From Candidatus Omnitrophota bacterium (GTDB taxonomy: Bacteria; Omnitrophota; Gorgyraeia; 2-01-FULL-45-10), in the NCBI GenBank assembly GCA_041650805.1, contig JBAZKM010000003.1, positions 62,001 to 126,000 on the forward strand: a stretch of 64,000 bases of DNA. The letters are read 5' to 3'. The translations under genes were made by a program, and so were the position numbers. Below are positions 1-8,356 of this stretch, in pieces. The notes beneath the pieces are model-generated. The model saw only the letters and a list, made by a program, of their open reading frames with translations. It had not been told where the DNA came from and searched no databases. Positions within the stretch are counted from its first letter, which is position 1; each line of letters starts with the position of its first letter.

Positions 1-1
1 A

Positions 2-826
2 CCGCTGAACGAGATATTGGAAGAGGCCCGGCGTCTCGTAGAGAACGGTTTTAAAGAGATAGTCCTCACGGGTATATGCCTGGGCGCATGGGGGAAAGAC
101 CTTGCCTCTAACGCCATAGCCGAAGAGATGGGGATAGCGGCCATGGGCCTTACGGATCTCCTGAAGGAACTCGACAGATCCCCCCGCGATTTCAGGATAC
201 GCCTGAGCTCCATAGAGCCCAGATACATCACCGGCGAACTCATAGAGTTCATGTCAAAAAATAAGAGGATCTGCCGCCATCTGCATATACCTTTCCAGTC
301 CGGGGACGATGAGGTGCTCAGGCGGATGAATAGGCCGTACACCGCGGGCTATCAGAGAGACCTGGCGGCCAGGATCAGGCACGACATGCCGGACATAGCC
401 ATAACCACCGACATCCTCACGGGGTTCCCCGGAGAGACCGACGGAGAATTCCGTAATACGCTCGATTTTCTGCGGGATATATTGCCGGCCCGCACCCACA
501 TATTCACATTCAGCAGGCGCGAAGGCACGCCCGCGTATAATATGGCCCCCCAGGTAGCTCCCCATATCGTCAGGCAGCGATATTGTGCCCTTAAGGTCTT
601 CGCATTGACTTCCGCCTATCTCTACAGGGAACGTTTTCTGGGCAAAAGGCTCGACATACTGGTCGAGTCGAAGCGGGATAAGGAGTCGGGCCTGCTGACC
701 GGATATTCCGATAATTATATAAGGGTCCTGTTTGACGGCCCGGAAGCCCTGATGCGGAAGATAACCCCGGTAAGGGTAGAATACGTCAATATGATGCGCT
801 CCACAGGTATATATGAGCCAGGATAG
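2..826 (+). CDS. mtaB: MiaB/MtaB-type tRNA methylthiotransferase, C-terminal part
   Basis: The reading frame is already open at the window edge, so the N-terminal UPF0004 domain and the CxxxCxxC cluster motif lie outside the window. What remains is the second half of the radical SAM barrel and the C-terminal TRAM-like region. The segment HLHIPFQSGDDEVLRRMNR is the characteristic block of the MiaB/MtaB/RimO family. MtaB methylthiolates N6-threonylcarbamoyladenosine at tRNA position 37. I prefer MtaB over MiaB because the C-terminal part is short; RimO is excluded by a separate rimO gene at 45071-46402. The last codons overlap the next gene by 14 bases, so the two are probably translationally coupled. 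The family call is firm and the MtaB/MiaB split is inferred. Confidence 0.8.
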   Translation, partial: PLNEILEEARRLVENGFKEIVLTGICLGAWGKDLASNAIAEEMGIAAMGLTDLLKELDRSPRDFRIRLSSIEPRYITGELIEFMSKNKRICRHLHIPFQSGDDEVLRRMNRPYTAGYQRDLAARIRHDMPDIAITTDILTGFPGETDGEFRNTLDFLRDILPARTHIFTFSRREGTPAYNMAPQVAPHIVRQRYCALKVFALTSAYLYRERFLGKRLDILVESKRDKESGLLTGYSDNYIRVLFDGPEALMRKITPVRVEYVNMMRSTGIYEPG

Positions 827-1586
827 AAGCGCCAGTATCATAATCGCGGTATGGAACCAGCTCGGCTATACGAAACTTGCCGTGGAGTCGGTTCTTAAGA
901 ACACAACGACACCTTTTGAGTTCGTGATAGTAGATAACGGCTCGAAGCCGGAGGTCAGGGCGTATTTTGATTCGCTGAAAGGGCGCGCCGATATAAATTA
1001 TATAAGGAACGAAGAGAACCTCGGCCCTATAAGGGCCATAAACCAGGGCATAAATGCCTCCGGCAAAGATTATGTAGTCGTTATGCACAATGACGTCATC
1101 ATCCTCGAGAACGGGTGGCTGGGGAAGATGATATCCTGCGCCGAGAGCGATCCGCGGATAGGTATCGTCGGATTGGCCGGCAGAAAGGAGATATATAAGA
1201 CAGGGTGCGTGAACGAAGAGAGCTTAAAGCACGATCTCCAGAACGAAGACCTGAACCCTCCTATGACAGAGGAGACCTCAGAGGTGGCCGTTATCGACGG
1301 GCTCTGTTTCATGATGACCAGGCGGCTGCTTGCCGGGATAAAGGGGCTCGATGAGACGTACGGGTATATGCATTGTTACGACCTTGATATATCCATGCAG
1401 AGCGCGGAGGCCGGGTTCAGGAATGTGGTTGCAAAGGTAGAGGCGATGCACATAGGTAACGGGGGCATGACCAGGAAGACGCGCGAGTACAGGGAGCTGG
1501 TGCGCGATGATTATGACCTCCTGAAACGCAATTGCAAGGTATTTGCCCGTAAGTGGCGGCATATGTTGCCCCTCAAGGTGGATTGA
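813..1586 (+). CDS. Family 2 glycosyltransferase
   Basis: This 257-residue protein is a GT-A fold glycosyltransferase. The N-terminus begins with the usual strand and loop (SIIIAVWNQLGYTKLAVESV), followed by a VIVDNGS nucleotide-binding segment and the conserved RNEENLGPIRAINQGI block. MHNDVIILENGWL at about residues 92-104 supplies the DxD-like metal-binding position (here HND). It would transfer a sugar from a nucleotide sugar in the cytoplasm, most likely for surface polysaccharide, but donor and acceptor cannot be read from sequence. There are no membrane segments. The ATG at 813 overlaps the methylthiotransferase gene by 14 bases. Confidence 0.85.
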   Translation: MSQDRSASIIIAVWNQLGYTKLAVESVLKNTTTPFEFVIVDNGSKPEVRAYFDSLKGRADINYIRNEENLGPIRAINQGINASGKDYVVVMHNDVIILENGWLGKMISCAESDPRIGIVGLAGRKEIYKTGCVNEESLKHDLQNEDLNPPMTEETSEVAVIDGLCFMMTRRLLAGIKGLDETYGYMHCYDLDISMQSAEAGFRNVVAKVEAMHIGNGGMTRKTREYRELVRDDYDLLKRNCKVFARKWRHMLPLKVD

Positions 1587-1599
1587 TGGGAAAATTTTC

Positions 1600-1627
1600 T
1601 TGACAAGCGGTCAAATATGGATAGAAT
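1600..1627 (+). promoter_or_regulatory. Sigma-70-type promoter for fabG-acpP-fabF
   Basis: A perfect -35 TTGACA at 1600-1605 is followed after 16 bp by TAGAAT at 1622-1627. It sits in the only gap between the glycosyltransferase gene and fabG and would start transcription around 1634, about 20 bases ahead of the fabG ATG. Confidence 0.6.
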
Positions 1628-1653
1628 ATGCTAAAGTTTGTTAAGGATACAAA

Positions 1654-2394
1654 ATGAGATTTAAAGACAGTGTAGCGATGATAACGGGGGGCGGCCGCGG
1701 GATAGGCAAAACGATAGCGCTTGCCTTTGCGGCTGAGGGCGCGGATATAGCCATCTGCGATGTCAACGAAGAGAGCCTGAAGACGGCCCAGGCGGAGATA
1801 GAGGCGAAGGGCCGGAAGGCCCTCACGGGCGTCGTAGACGTGACCAAGGGCCAGGACGTAGAATCCTTCGTTCATAAAACCCTTGACAAATTTAAAAAAA
1901 TCGATATACTTGTTAACAATGCCGGCATCACAAGGGACTCTCTCCTGGTCAGGATGTCGGAATCCGACTGGGATCTTGTCCTCGATGTGAATCTAAAAGG
2001 CGCTTTCAACTGCACCAAGGCCGTTTCAAAGATAATGATGAAGCAGCGGAACGGCCGGATAGTCAATATAGCGTCTATAATAGGTATAATGGGGAACGCA
2101 GGCCAGGCGAACTATGCCGCTTCGAAAGGCGGGCTCATAGCCCTGACTAAGACGGTGGCCAGAGAGCTTGCCTCGCGCAACGTAAGGGCGAATGCCATAG
2201 CCCCCGGGTTCATACAGACGGATATGACGGCTAAACTCCCCGATAACGTTAAGAGCGAGATGCAGAAGCTGATCCCGCTCGGCAATTTCGGAACGGCTGA
2301 GGATGTGGCAGACCTCGCCCTGTTCCTGGCAAGCGATGATTCCGCCTATATTACCGGACAGGTCGTTCAGGTTGACGGCGGCATGGTGATGTGA
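1654..2394 (+). CDS. fabG: 3-oxoacyl-[acyl-carrier-protein] reductase
   Basis: This 246-residue short-chain dehydrogenase/reductase performs the NADPH-dependent reduction of 3-oxoacyl-ACP in fatty-acid elongation. The Rossmann motif ITGGGRGIGKTIA lies near residues 9-21, NNAG follows at about 88-91, and the catalytic triad is visible as the Ser of IASIIG and the Tyr and Lys of YAASKGG. The C-terminus ITGQVVQVDGGMVM is typical of FabG. Length is standard for the family. The gene opens a fabG-acpP-fabF cluster, which distinguishes it from the many other SDR enzymes. A weak Shine-Dalgarno (AAGGAT) precedes the ATG. Confidence 0.95.
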   Translation: MRFKDSVAMITGGGRGIGKTIALAFAAEGADIAICDVNEESLKTAQAEIEAKGRKALTGVVDVTKGQDVESFVHKTLDKFKKIDILVNNAGITRDSLLVRMSESDWDLVLDVNLKGAFNCTKAVSKIMMKQRNGRIVNIASIIGIMGNAGQANYAASKGGLIALTKTVARELASRNVRANAIAPGFIQTDMTAKLPDNVKSEMQKLIPLGNFGTAEDVADLALFLASDDSAYITGQVVQVDGGMVM

Positions 2395-2429
2395 GTTAGG
2401 TAAAAGGGGATATAAAAAAAGGAGGTACA

Positions 2430-2669
2430 ATGGAAGTCTCTCATGACAAGATCAGGCAGATTATAGCGGATCAACTTGGCGTGAAGAAAGAAGAAGTGAC
2501 CGATAATGCGAAGTTCGTCGATGATCTGGGCGCGGATTCGCTGGACACTGTAGAGCTCGTCATGGCTTTAGAAGAAGAGTTCGGCATAGAGATACCCGAT
2601 GAGGACGCCGAGAAGCTGACTACAGTCGGTGACTCTCTGAGATATATTGACGAGAAGGCCGGCAAATAA
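2430..2669 (+). CDS. acpP: Acyl carrier protein
   Basis: This 79-residue acidic protein carries growing acyl chains on a 4'-phosphopantetheine arm. The attachment serine is in the canonical [18 protein letters not shown] helix. A strong ribosome-binding site (AAAGGAGG) lies just upstream of the ATG. It sits between fabG and fabF, the usual fatty-acid synthesis order, and has normal length. A holo-ACP synthase is not present in the window. Confidence 0.97.
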   Translation: MEVSHDKIRQIIADQLGVKKEEVTDNAKFVDDLGADSLDTVELVMALEEEFGIEIPDEDAEKLTTVGDSLRYIDEKAGK

Positions 2670-2676
2670 CAGATCA

Positions 2677-3939
2677 ATGATGTCTAAAAAAAGACGTGTA
2701 GTAGTCACGGGCCTCGGTGTCATATCTCCCATAGGAAACACCCTTGAAGAATTCTGGACATCCCTTCTCGAAGGAAAGAGCGGCGTAAAACGCCTCTCGT
2801 GTTTTGACCCCACATATTTTCCCTCCAAAGTAGCCGCAGAGGTAAAGAATTTCGATCCGTCCCGCTATGTCTCCGCAAAGGACCTTAAGAGGATGGACCG
2901 CTTTACCCTCTTCGCGGTAGCGGCCGCCAAAAATGCGGTGGCCGATGCCGGTATGGACCTGTCCGGGGAAGACCTTACAAGGATCGGTGTCCTGGTAGGG
3001 TCCGGTATAGGCGGCCTGCATACCATCGAACGGGAACATACACAGTACATAGCCCTGGGTCCGGAGAAGGGCCCGGGCAGGATGTCGCCGTTCCTTATCC
3101 CCATGCTTATCGTAAATATGGCCGCAGGCCAGGTATCGATAACGCTCGGCCTTAAAGGCCCCAATTCGACCGTGGCAACGGCGTGCGCCACCGGGAATCA
3201 CGCGATAGGGGATGCGTTCAGGATCATCCAGAGAGATGAGGCGGATGCCATGGTATGCGGGGGGACCGAGGCGGCTACCACCCCCATGGGTTTCGGCGGT
3301 TTCTGCGCCCTGAAGGCCCTTTCGACCGCCTATAACGATACGCCCGAAAGGGCATCCAGGCCTTTCGACAAGAACCGGGACGGTTTTGTGATGGGCGAAG
3401 GCTCAGGTGTCGTCATGCTGGAAGAGATGGAACACGCCCTGAAGAGAAACGCCCGTATATATTGTGAAATGATCGGTTACGGCACGAGCGGGGACGCTTA
3501 TCACATGACGGCCCCCGACCCTGAAGGCAACGGCGGCGTGAGATGCATGGCCGCTTCCCTGAAGGATGCCTCCGTAAAACCGTCTGACGTCACCTATATA
3601 AACGCCCACGGGACATCCACTTTGTATAACGACAGGATAGAGACGCTGGCCATAAAGAAGGTATTCGGCGATCATGCCGGGAAATTGGCGGTAAGTTCCA
3701 CTAAATCGGTCATGGGGCACCTCCTTGGGGCAGCGGGAGGGGCGGAGATGATCGTCTGTGCCCTTGCCATAAAGAATGAGATAGCCCCCCCAACGATAAA
3801 CTACGAGACGCCGGACCCCGAATGCGATCTCGACTATGTGCCAAATAAGCCCCGCGGTCTCAAGATAAAGGTCGCCATGTCCAACGCGCTCGGCTTCGGG
3901 GGCCATAACGCGACCCTTGTAGTACGTAAATTCACGTGA
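2677..3939 (+). CDS. fabF: 3-oxoacyl-[acyl-carrier-protein] synthase II
   Basis: This 420-residue condensing enzyme joins malonyl-ACP to the growing acyl-ACP. The Cys-His-His triad is recognisable: the Cys in TVATACATGNHAIG, the first His in INAHGTSTLYND, and the second in SVMGHLLGAAGGAE. The frame extends upstream to 2647 inside acpP, but the ATG at 2677 (immediately followed by a second ATG at 2680) gives MMSKKRRVVVTG, the normal FabF N-terminus, and leaves an 7-base gap to acpP. KASII is preferred over KASIII because of the Cys-His-His triad and the length. Confidence 0.95.
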   Translation: MMSKKRRVVVTGLGVISPIGNTLEEFWTSLLEGKSGVKRLSCFDPTYFPSKVAAEVKNFDPSRYVSAKDLKRMDRFTLFAVAAAKNAVADAGMDLSGEDLTRIGVLVGSGIGGLHTIEREHTQYIALGPEKGPGRMSPFLIPMLIVNMAAGQVSITLGLKGPNSTVATACATGNHAIGDAFRIIQRDEADAMVCGGTEAATTPMGFGGFCALKALSTAYNDTPERASRPFDKNRDGFVMGEGSGVVMLEEMEHALKRNARIYCEMIGYGTSGDAYHMTAPDPEGNGGVRCMAASLKDASVKPSDVTYINAHGTSTLYNDRIETLAIKKVFGDHAGKLAVSSTKSVMGHLLGAAGGAEMIVCALAIKNEIAPPTINYETPDPECDLDYVPNKPRGLKIKVAMSNALGFGGHNATLVVRKFT

Positions 3940-3941
3940 TC

Positions 3942-4013
3942 AGCGTATAACGTTTAGCGGATAGCGTATAGAGAAGCAAAAACTGAACGCTAAACGCTAT
4001 CCGCTATACGCTA
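3942..4013. repeat. Heptamer-periodic inverted repeat (type a) ahead of the acyl-CoA dehydrogenase gene
   Basis: The left arm at 3942-3969 is four consecutive 7-bp words (two of AGCGTAT, plus AACGTTT and AGCGGAT). The right arm at 3986-4013 is four facing words (two of AACGCTA, plus TCCGCTA and TACGCTA). The core AGCGGATAGCG at 3956-3966 pairs exactly with CGCTATCCGCT at 3995-4005, and the stem extends to about 22 bp with few mismatches around an A-rich loop. A T-run follows. It may act as a weak terminator or RNA-processing hairpin between fabF and the next gene; this is inference. Confidence 0.85.
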
Positions 4014-4037
4014 AAATTTTTACCAAAGGAGACGAAT

Positions 4038-5192
4038 ATGGATTATCTCTTGACCGAACAACAGATCATGATACGGGACCTGGCCCGCCAGATCGCGTGC
4101 GATAAGATGAAACCGTTAGCCGCCAAATATGACGAGTCGGAGGAGTTCGCCTGGGAGATCATGAAGGTCCTTTCGGGGAGCGACATATTCGGTATCTATA
4201 TACCCGAGGCATACGGCGGACTGGGCGGCGGCGTGATGGAGCTTTGCCTCGCGACCGAGGAGCTTTCGAGGGCGTGCGGCGCCATGGCGCTCGGTTTTGC
4301 CGGGACGGCGCTCGGGACATACCCGATCCTATTATACGGGAACGAAGAGCAGAAGAAGAAGTACCTCCCGGACATAGCCAAAGGGAAGAAACTTGCGGCA
4401 TTCTGCATAACGGAGGCCGAGGCGGGGTCCGACGCCGGTAGCATAAGGACGACGGCGCGTAAAGACGGCGACCACTATCTCCTGAACGGGACGAAGCAAT
4501 GGATCACGAACGGCGGCGAGGCCGAGGTATATACCGTAATAGCCATCACCGATAAGGCCAAGGGCGCGCGGGGGGCGAGCGCTTTCATAGTGGAGAAGGG
4601 CACCAAGGGGCTCGACTTCGGTAAGAAGGAGAAGAAATTGGGGATAAGGGCATCCGCCACGCGCGAGGTCATATTCACCGATTGCAGGATCCCGAAAGAG
4701 AATATACTGGGAAAAGAGGGGATGGGCTTCATAGTGGCCATGAAGACGTTCGACAACTCCCGCCCGGGAGTTGCGGCGCAGGCCCTGGGCATAGCCCAGG
4801 GGGCCTATGACCTTGCTATAGATTACGCAAGGAAGAGGATACAGTTCGGCCAGCCGATATCGAGCTTCCAGGCCATACAGCACATGCTTGCCGACATGGC
4901 GACCCAGATAGAGGCGGCGAGGGCGCTTGTATATTCCACCGCCAGGATGGTCGACTCCGGCGCCAAGAGCGTGGCCAAGGAGTCGGCGATGGCCAAACTC
5001 TACGCCAGCGACGTAGCCATGAAGGTGACGGTCGACGCGGTCCAGATCTTCGGCGGGTACGGTTATATGAGGGACTATCCCGTAGAGAAGTTCATGAGGG
5101 ACGCGAAGATCACGCAGATATATGAGGGCACGAACCAGATCCAGCGGAACGTCATCGCCTCGCATCTTATCAAGGAGAGTATGAAGGGGTAG
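4038..5192 (+). CDS. Acyl-CoA dehydrogenase (flavoprotein)
   Basis: This 384-residue FAD enzyme has the full acyl-CoA dehydrogenase architecture: an N-terminal helical domain, a middle beta domain with AFCITEAEAGSDAGSIRTTA and the WITNG block, and a C-terminal helical domain with RIQFGQPISSFQAIQHMLADM. The catalytic Glu is in IYEGTNQIQ near the C-terminus, its position in short- and medium-chain enzymes. A good ribosome-binding site (AAAGGAG) precedes the ATG. The neighbouring etfBA genes, with a ferredoxin-fused EtfA, suggest a short-chain enoyl-CoA or acrylyl-type reductase or dehydrogenase linked to electron bifurcation (CarC- or Bcd-like). Chain length and direction cannot be read. Confidence 0.92.
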   Translation: MDYLLTEQQIMIRDLARQIACDKMKPLAAKYDESEEFAWEIMKVLSGSDIFGIYIPEAYGGLGGGVMELCLATEELSRACGAMALGFAGTALGTYPILLYGNEEQKKKYLPDIAKGKKLAAFCITEAEAGSDAGSIRTTARKDGDHYLLNGTKQWITNGGEAEVYTVIAITDKAKGARGASAFIVEKGTKGLDFGKKEKKLGIRASATREVIFTDCRIPKENILGKEGMGFIVAMKTFDNSRPGVAAQALGIAQGAYDLAIDYARKRIQFGQPISSFQAIQHMLADMATQIEAARALVYSTARMVDSGAKSVAKESAMAKLYASDVAMKVTVDAVQIFGGYGYMRDYPVEKFMRDAKITQIYEGTNQIQRNVIASHLIKESMKG

Positions 5193-5204
5193 GAGCTACT
5201 AGCG

Positions 5205-5987
5205 GTGCATATCATCGTCTGCATAAAACAGGTCCCGAATACGACCGATGTCAGGATCGATCCGGTCAAGAATACGCTTATACGCGAAGGCGTGGAGAGC
5301 GTCATCAATCCCTTCGACACATACGCGATAGAGGAGGCCGTCCTATTGAAGGAACGGTTCGGCGGCAAGGTCACGGTCGTCACGATGGGTCCGCCGCAGG
5401 CGGAGAGCGCGCTTAAGGAGGCGATATCGCTCGGCTGCGACGAAGCTATCCTGGTGAGCGACCGGAAGTTCGCCGGTTCCGATACGTGGGCCACGAGTTA
5501 CACGCTCGCCTGTTCCATAAAAAAGATAGGGACGTTCGACCTGATACTATGCGGCAAACAGGCGTCCGACGGAGACACGGCCCAGGTAGGGCCTGGCATA
5601 TCGACCCACCTCGACATACCTCAGGTGACCTACGTCAAGAAGGTGGAGGACATATCCGGCAATAAGGCGAAGGTCGAGAGGATGACCGAAGAGGGATATG
5701 ATGTCATAGAGACACCGCTCCCCTGCCTCATGACCGTCGTGAAAGAGATAAATACGCCGCGCCTCCCGTCCCTCAAGGGCATGATGAAGGCGAAGTCGGC
5801 TAAGATAACGAAGTGGACGGCCGACGACATAAAATGCGATCCGAAGAGCATAGGGCTTGACGGTTCGCCTACGCGTGTCGTCAAGATATTCACCCCGCCT
5901 CCTCGTAAAGGCGGAGAAGTCCTTAAGGGGGACGCCGGTGAGATCGCATCCAGGGTCGCAGGGCTACTCAAGGATATAGTCATATGA
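5205..5987 (+). CDS. etfB: Electron transfer flavoprotein, beta subunit
   Basis: This 260-residue EtfB starts at a GTG with MHIIVCIKQVPNTTDVRIDP, the invariant family N-terminus. The nucleotide-binding segment ILCGKQASDGDTAQVGP and the ETF beta signature near TEEGYDVIETPLPCLMTV are present. It pairs with the EtfA downstream to pass electrons between an acyl-CoA dehydrogenase and other carriers; in bifurcating systems the beta subunit also binds NAD(H). Its last four bases overlap the etfA start codon (ATGA), so the two subunits should be co-translated. Confidence 0.95.
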   Translation: MHIIVCIKQVPNTTDVRIDPVKNTLIREGVESVINPFDTYAIEEAVLLKERFGGKVTVVTMGPPQAESALKEAISLGCDEAILVSDRKFAGSDTWATSYTLACSIKKIGTFDLILCGKQASDGDTAQVGPGISTHLDIPQVTYVKKVEDISGNKAKVERMTEEGYDVIETPLPCLMTVVKEINTPRLPSLKGMMKAKSAKITKWTADDIKCDPKSIGLDGSPTRVVKIFTPPPRKGGEVLKGDAGEIASRVAGLLKDIVI

Positions 5988-7189
5988 GCAGCGGTTCCAT
6001 AAAGGTCATCCTCGAGAAGTGCACGGGGTGCACGCTATGCACGCGCGTATGTCCGTTCGGCGCGATACAGATGGCAGATAAGAAGGCCGTTATAGACCTC
6101 GCCAAGTGCACGCTCTGCGGCGCGTGCGTCGATTCCTGTAAATTCCAGGCGATCATCCTCGAAAAGGGCGCATCTGTCAAAAAGGATCTCAGCGCATATA
6201 AGGACGTATGGGTATTCTGCGAGCAGAAGAAAGGTGTCATACAGACGATATCGTTCGAGCTCCTCGGCGAAGGGAAGAAGCTCGTGGGCAAGCTGGGCGG
6301 TAAGCTCTGCGCCGTGATACTCGGAAGCGGCATAGGCGGGAAGGCGGATGAGCTCGCATCGCGCGGGGCTGATAAGGTCTACATGGTCGACGCCCCGGCG
6401 CTCGCATCATACCAGGACGACCCGTATACGAACGTCCTGGTCGATCTGGTTAAGGAGTATAAGCCGGAAGTCCTTCTGTGCGGGGCGACGACTATCGGCA
6501 GAAGCCTCATATCGAGGGTCGCGGTCAGGGTCAATGCGGGTCTCACGGCCGACTGCACCGGGCTCGATATCGATACTAAAGAACGGCTCCTCCTCCAGAC
6601 CCGGCCGGCATTCGGCGGGAATATAATGGCCACCATCATCACGCCGAACCACAGGCCGCAGATGTCGACGGTGAGGCACAAGGTCATGAAAGAAGCCGAG
6701 GTCGATAGATCGCGCAAGGCTGAAGTGGTCAAAAAGACGTACGGCGAAGATCTCCTCAGGTCGCGAACAAAACTTCTCGATATAGTCGAAGAGATAGAGG
6801 AGACGGTCAACCTCGCGGAGGCCGACATCATCGTCTCGGGCGGACGCGGCCTGGCAAACCCGGACAACTTCTCGGTCGTCAGGGACCTGGCGAAAGTGCT
6901 CGGCGCGGCGGTCGGCGCCTCCCGCAGCGCGGTAGACGCGAATTGGATACCGTATTCTCACCAGGTCGGACAGACGGGGAAGACGGTCTGCCCGAAGCTC
7001 TATATCGCATGCGGCATAAGCGGTCAGATCCAGCACCTCATCGGCATGCAGTCGTCGAAGGTCATAGTCGCCATCAATAAGGACCCCGACGCGCCCATCT
7101 TCAAGGTCGCCACCTACGGCATCGTCGGCGACATCTTCGAAGTAGTCCCGGCCCTCACCAAAGAATTCAGTAAGATCCTCAAAAAATAG
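5984..7189 (+). CDS. etfA: Electron transfer flavoprotein alpha subunit with N-terminal ferredoxin domain
   Basis: This 401-residue EtfA is about 70 residues longer than housekeeping EtfA because of an N-terminal ferredoxin module. Eight cysteines (C13, C16, C19, C23 and C42, C45, C48, C52) form two complete 4Fe-4S motifs. The C-terminal FAD domain is classical: SRSAVDANWIPYSHQVGQTG and the ISGQIQHLIGM segment. Fused alpha subunits of this type are known from caffeyl-CoA reductase (CarE) and lactate dehydrogenase (LctC) complexes, where ferredoxin couples to NADH. With the adjacent dehydrogenase and EtfB this suggests a flavin-based bifurcating or confurcating complex; the direction is not determinable. 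Confidence 0.95.
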   Translation: MSSGSIKVILEKCTGCTLCTRVCPFGAIQMADKKAVIDLAKCTLCGACVDSCKFQAIILEKGASVKKDLSAYKDVWVFCEQKKGVIQTISFELLGEGKKLVGKLGGKLCAVILGSGIGGKADELASRGADKVYMVDAPALASYQDDPYTNVLVDLVKEYKPEVLLCGATTIGRSLISRVAVRVNAGLTADCTGLDIDTKERLLLQTRPAFGGNIMATIITPNHRPQMSTVRHKVMKEAEVDRSRKAEVVKKTYGEDLLRSRTKLLDIVEEIEETVNLAEADIIVSGGRGLANPDNFSVVRDLAKVLGAAVGASRSAVDANWIPYSHQVGQTGKTVCPKLYIACGISGQIQHLIGMQSSKVIVAINKDPDAPIFKVATYGIVGDIFEVVPALTKEFSKILKK

Positions 7190-7195
7190 ATCCTA

Positions 7196-7244
7196 AAATT
7201 TTTACGGGTGACCCCAAATTTTTACGGGTGACCCCAAATTTTTA
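7196..7244. repeat. 20-bp tandem repeat, 2.4 copies
   Basis: The unit AAATTTTTACGGGTGACCCC occurs at 7196-7215 and 7216-7235, and its first nine bases recur at 7236-7244. The reverse complement of its first 14 bases (ACCCGTAAAAATTT) appears at 7433-7446, so the repeats bracket the structured sequence between them in inverted orientation. The region 7190-7554 has no credible gene. Confidence 0.9.
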
Positions 7245-7281
7245 TAAAGGAAAAATTTGGGATAATCTATGGGCTATTAAA

Positions 7282-7313
7282 ATACTAAAATTTCACAGAG
7301 GAAATTTTAGTAT
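7282..7313. repeat. Perfect 13-bp hairpin
   Basis: ATACTAAAATTTC at 7282-7294 is followed by a 6-nt loop and the exact reverse complement at 7301-7313. It lies inside the 7190-7500 structured element. There is no long T-run after it, so a simple intrinsic terminator is unlikely. Confidence 0.85.
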
Positions 7314-7324
7314 GACGCGACCGA

Positions 7325-7418
7325 GCCTTTTGGAGTATAGGGCACTACGGCGCCTAGGATCCACGATCTGTCATTGGTACGCCTCGAGAGCGTTGAATGC
7401 CCTATAGAAACAAAAGGC
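7325..7418. repeat. Long imperfect hairpin, possible structured RNA or MITE-like core
   Basis: Two nested exact 8-bp stems are visible: GCCTTTTG (7325-7332) with CAAAAGGC (7411-7418), and TATAGGGC (7336-7343) with GCCCTATA (7399-7406). Inner sequence can extend the stem imperfectly. The element is framed by inverted copies of the AAATTTTTACGGGT repeat (7196-7235 and 7433-7446), an arrangement seen in small non-autonomous transposable elements. No known RNA family was recognised. Confidence 0.6.
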
Positions 7419-7522
7419 GAGGGAGCGGCAGGACCCGTAAAAATTTGTCCATAAGGAGATACCCAACACGAGAGGGGAAGCACACAGGACCAGTAAAATT
7501 TGCTACCATTGCCCGTTCGCTA

Positions 7523-7531
7523 TGTTATAAT
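7523..7531 (+). promoter_or_regulatory. Extended -10 promoter for cysDN
   Basis: TGT-TATAAT (TG at 7523-7524, TATAAT at 7526-7531) is a consensus extended -10 box; no good -35 is visible at the right distance. Initiation near 7538 would leave a leader of about 17 bases before the cysD ATG at 7555, which has no Shine-Dalgarno sequence. Confidence 0.55.
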
Positions 7532-7554
7532 ATCATTGTTTATATACCATAATT

Positions 7555-8355
7555 ATGACCTATCTGGAAAAATTAGAGAACGACACCATATTCATCATAC
7601 GGGAGGCCTACCAGAAGTTCAGGAATATGGCGCTCCTGTGGTCGATAGGCAAAGATTCCACGACCCTGCTGTGGCTCGCCAGGAAGGCATTCTTCGGCAA
7701 GGTCCCGTTCCCCGTCCTCCATATCGATACCGGATATAAATTCAAAGAGATATACGACTTCAGGGACAGGTTCCGAAGAGCGTGGGGCCTCGACCTCATA
7801 GTCGCGAAGAACGAAGAGGCGATGAGAAAAGGGGTCTCGCCCGGCAGGAACAAATTCGCCTGTTGCACGGAGCGTAAGACGAACGCCCTTAAGATCGCCA
7901 TCGCCCGGCACGGCTTCAGGGCGCTATACCTGGCCATCCGGAGAGATGAGCACGGTATAAGGGGTAAGGAGAGGATCTTCAGCCCCCGCGATACCGATTT
8001 TAAATGGAACTATCTCGACCAGCCGGCGGAGATGTGGGACCATTATAAGACAGCGGTCACAGGGGAAGAGCATATAAGGGTCCACCCTCTACTGGGGTGG
8101 CGCGAGATCGATATCTGGGAGTATATACGGAAAGAGGATATCCCCATAACGTCATTATATCTTGCAAAGGACGGCAGGCGTTACCGCAGCATAGGGTGTG
8201 AGTGCTGCTGCGCCCCCGTGGACTCCGACGCGGATACCATAGACAGGATAGTGAAAGAACTGCGGACGACCGATGTCTCTGAGAGGTCCGGCAGGGCGCA
8301 GGATAAAGAAGAGGTCTACATGATGGAGAAGCTCAGATCTCTCGGGTATATGTGA
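7555..8355 (+). CDS. cysD: Sulfate adenylyltransferase subunit 2
   Basis: This 266-residue PP-loop enzyme would form adenosine 5'-phosphosulfate from ATP and sulfate together with CysN. The ATP-binding loop is SIGKDSTTLLWLARKAFF at about residues 30-47, followed by VLHIDTGYKFKEIYDFRDR, RRDEHGIRGKERIFSPRD and the IRVHPLLGWREIDIWEYI block, all hallmark CysD segments. It is about 35 residues shorter than typical CysD because the insertion between that block and the C-terminus is reduced to a short Cys-rich stretch (CECCCAP). An unusual CCTERK segment recalls PAPS reductase. The cysN gene follows after one base, which supports the call. Confidence 0.85.
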   Translation: MTYLEKLENDTIFIIREAYQKFRNMALLWSIGKDSTTLLWLARKAFFGKVPFPVLHIDTGYKFKEIYDFRDRFRRAWGLDLIVAKNEEAMRKGVSPGRNKFACCTERKTNALKIAIARHGFRALYLAIRRDEHGIRGKERIFSPRDTDFKWNYLDQPAEMWDHYKTAVTGEEHIRVHPLLGWREIDIWEYIRKEDIPITSLYLAKDGRRYRSIGCECCCAPVDSDADTIDRIVKELRTTDVSERSGRAQDKEEVYMMEKLRSLGYM

Positions 8356-8356
8356 G

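Noticed and set aside
7325..7418. Intrinsic terminator for etfA
   Set aside because: It is more than 130 bases past the stop, has interior mismatches and no T-run follows the stem.
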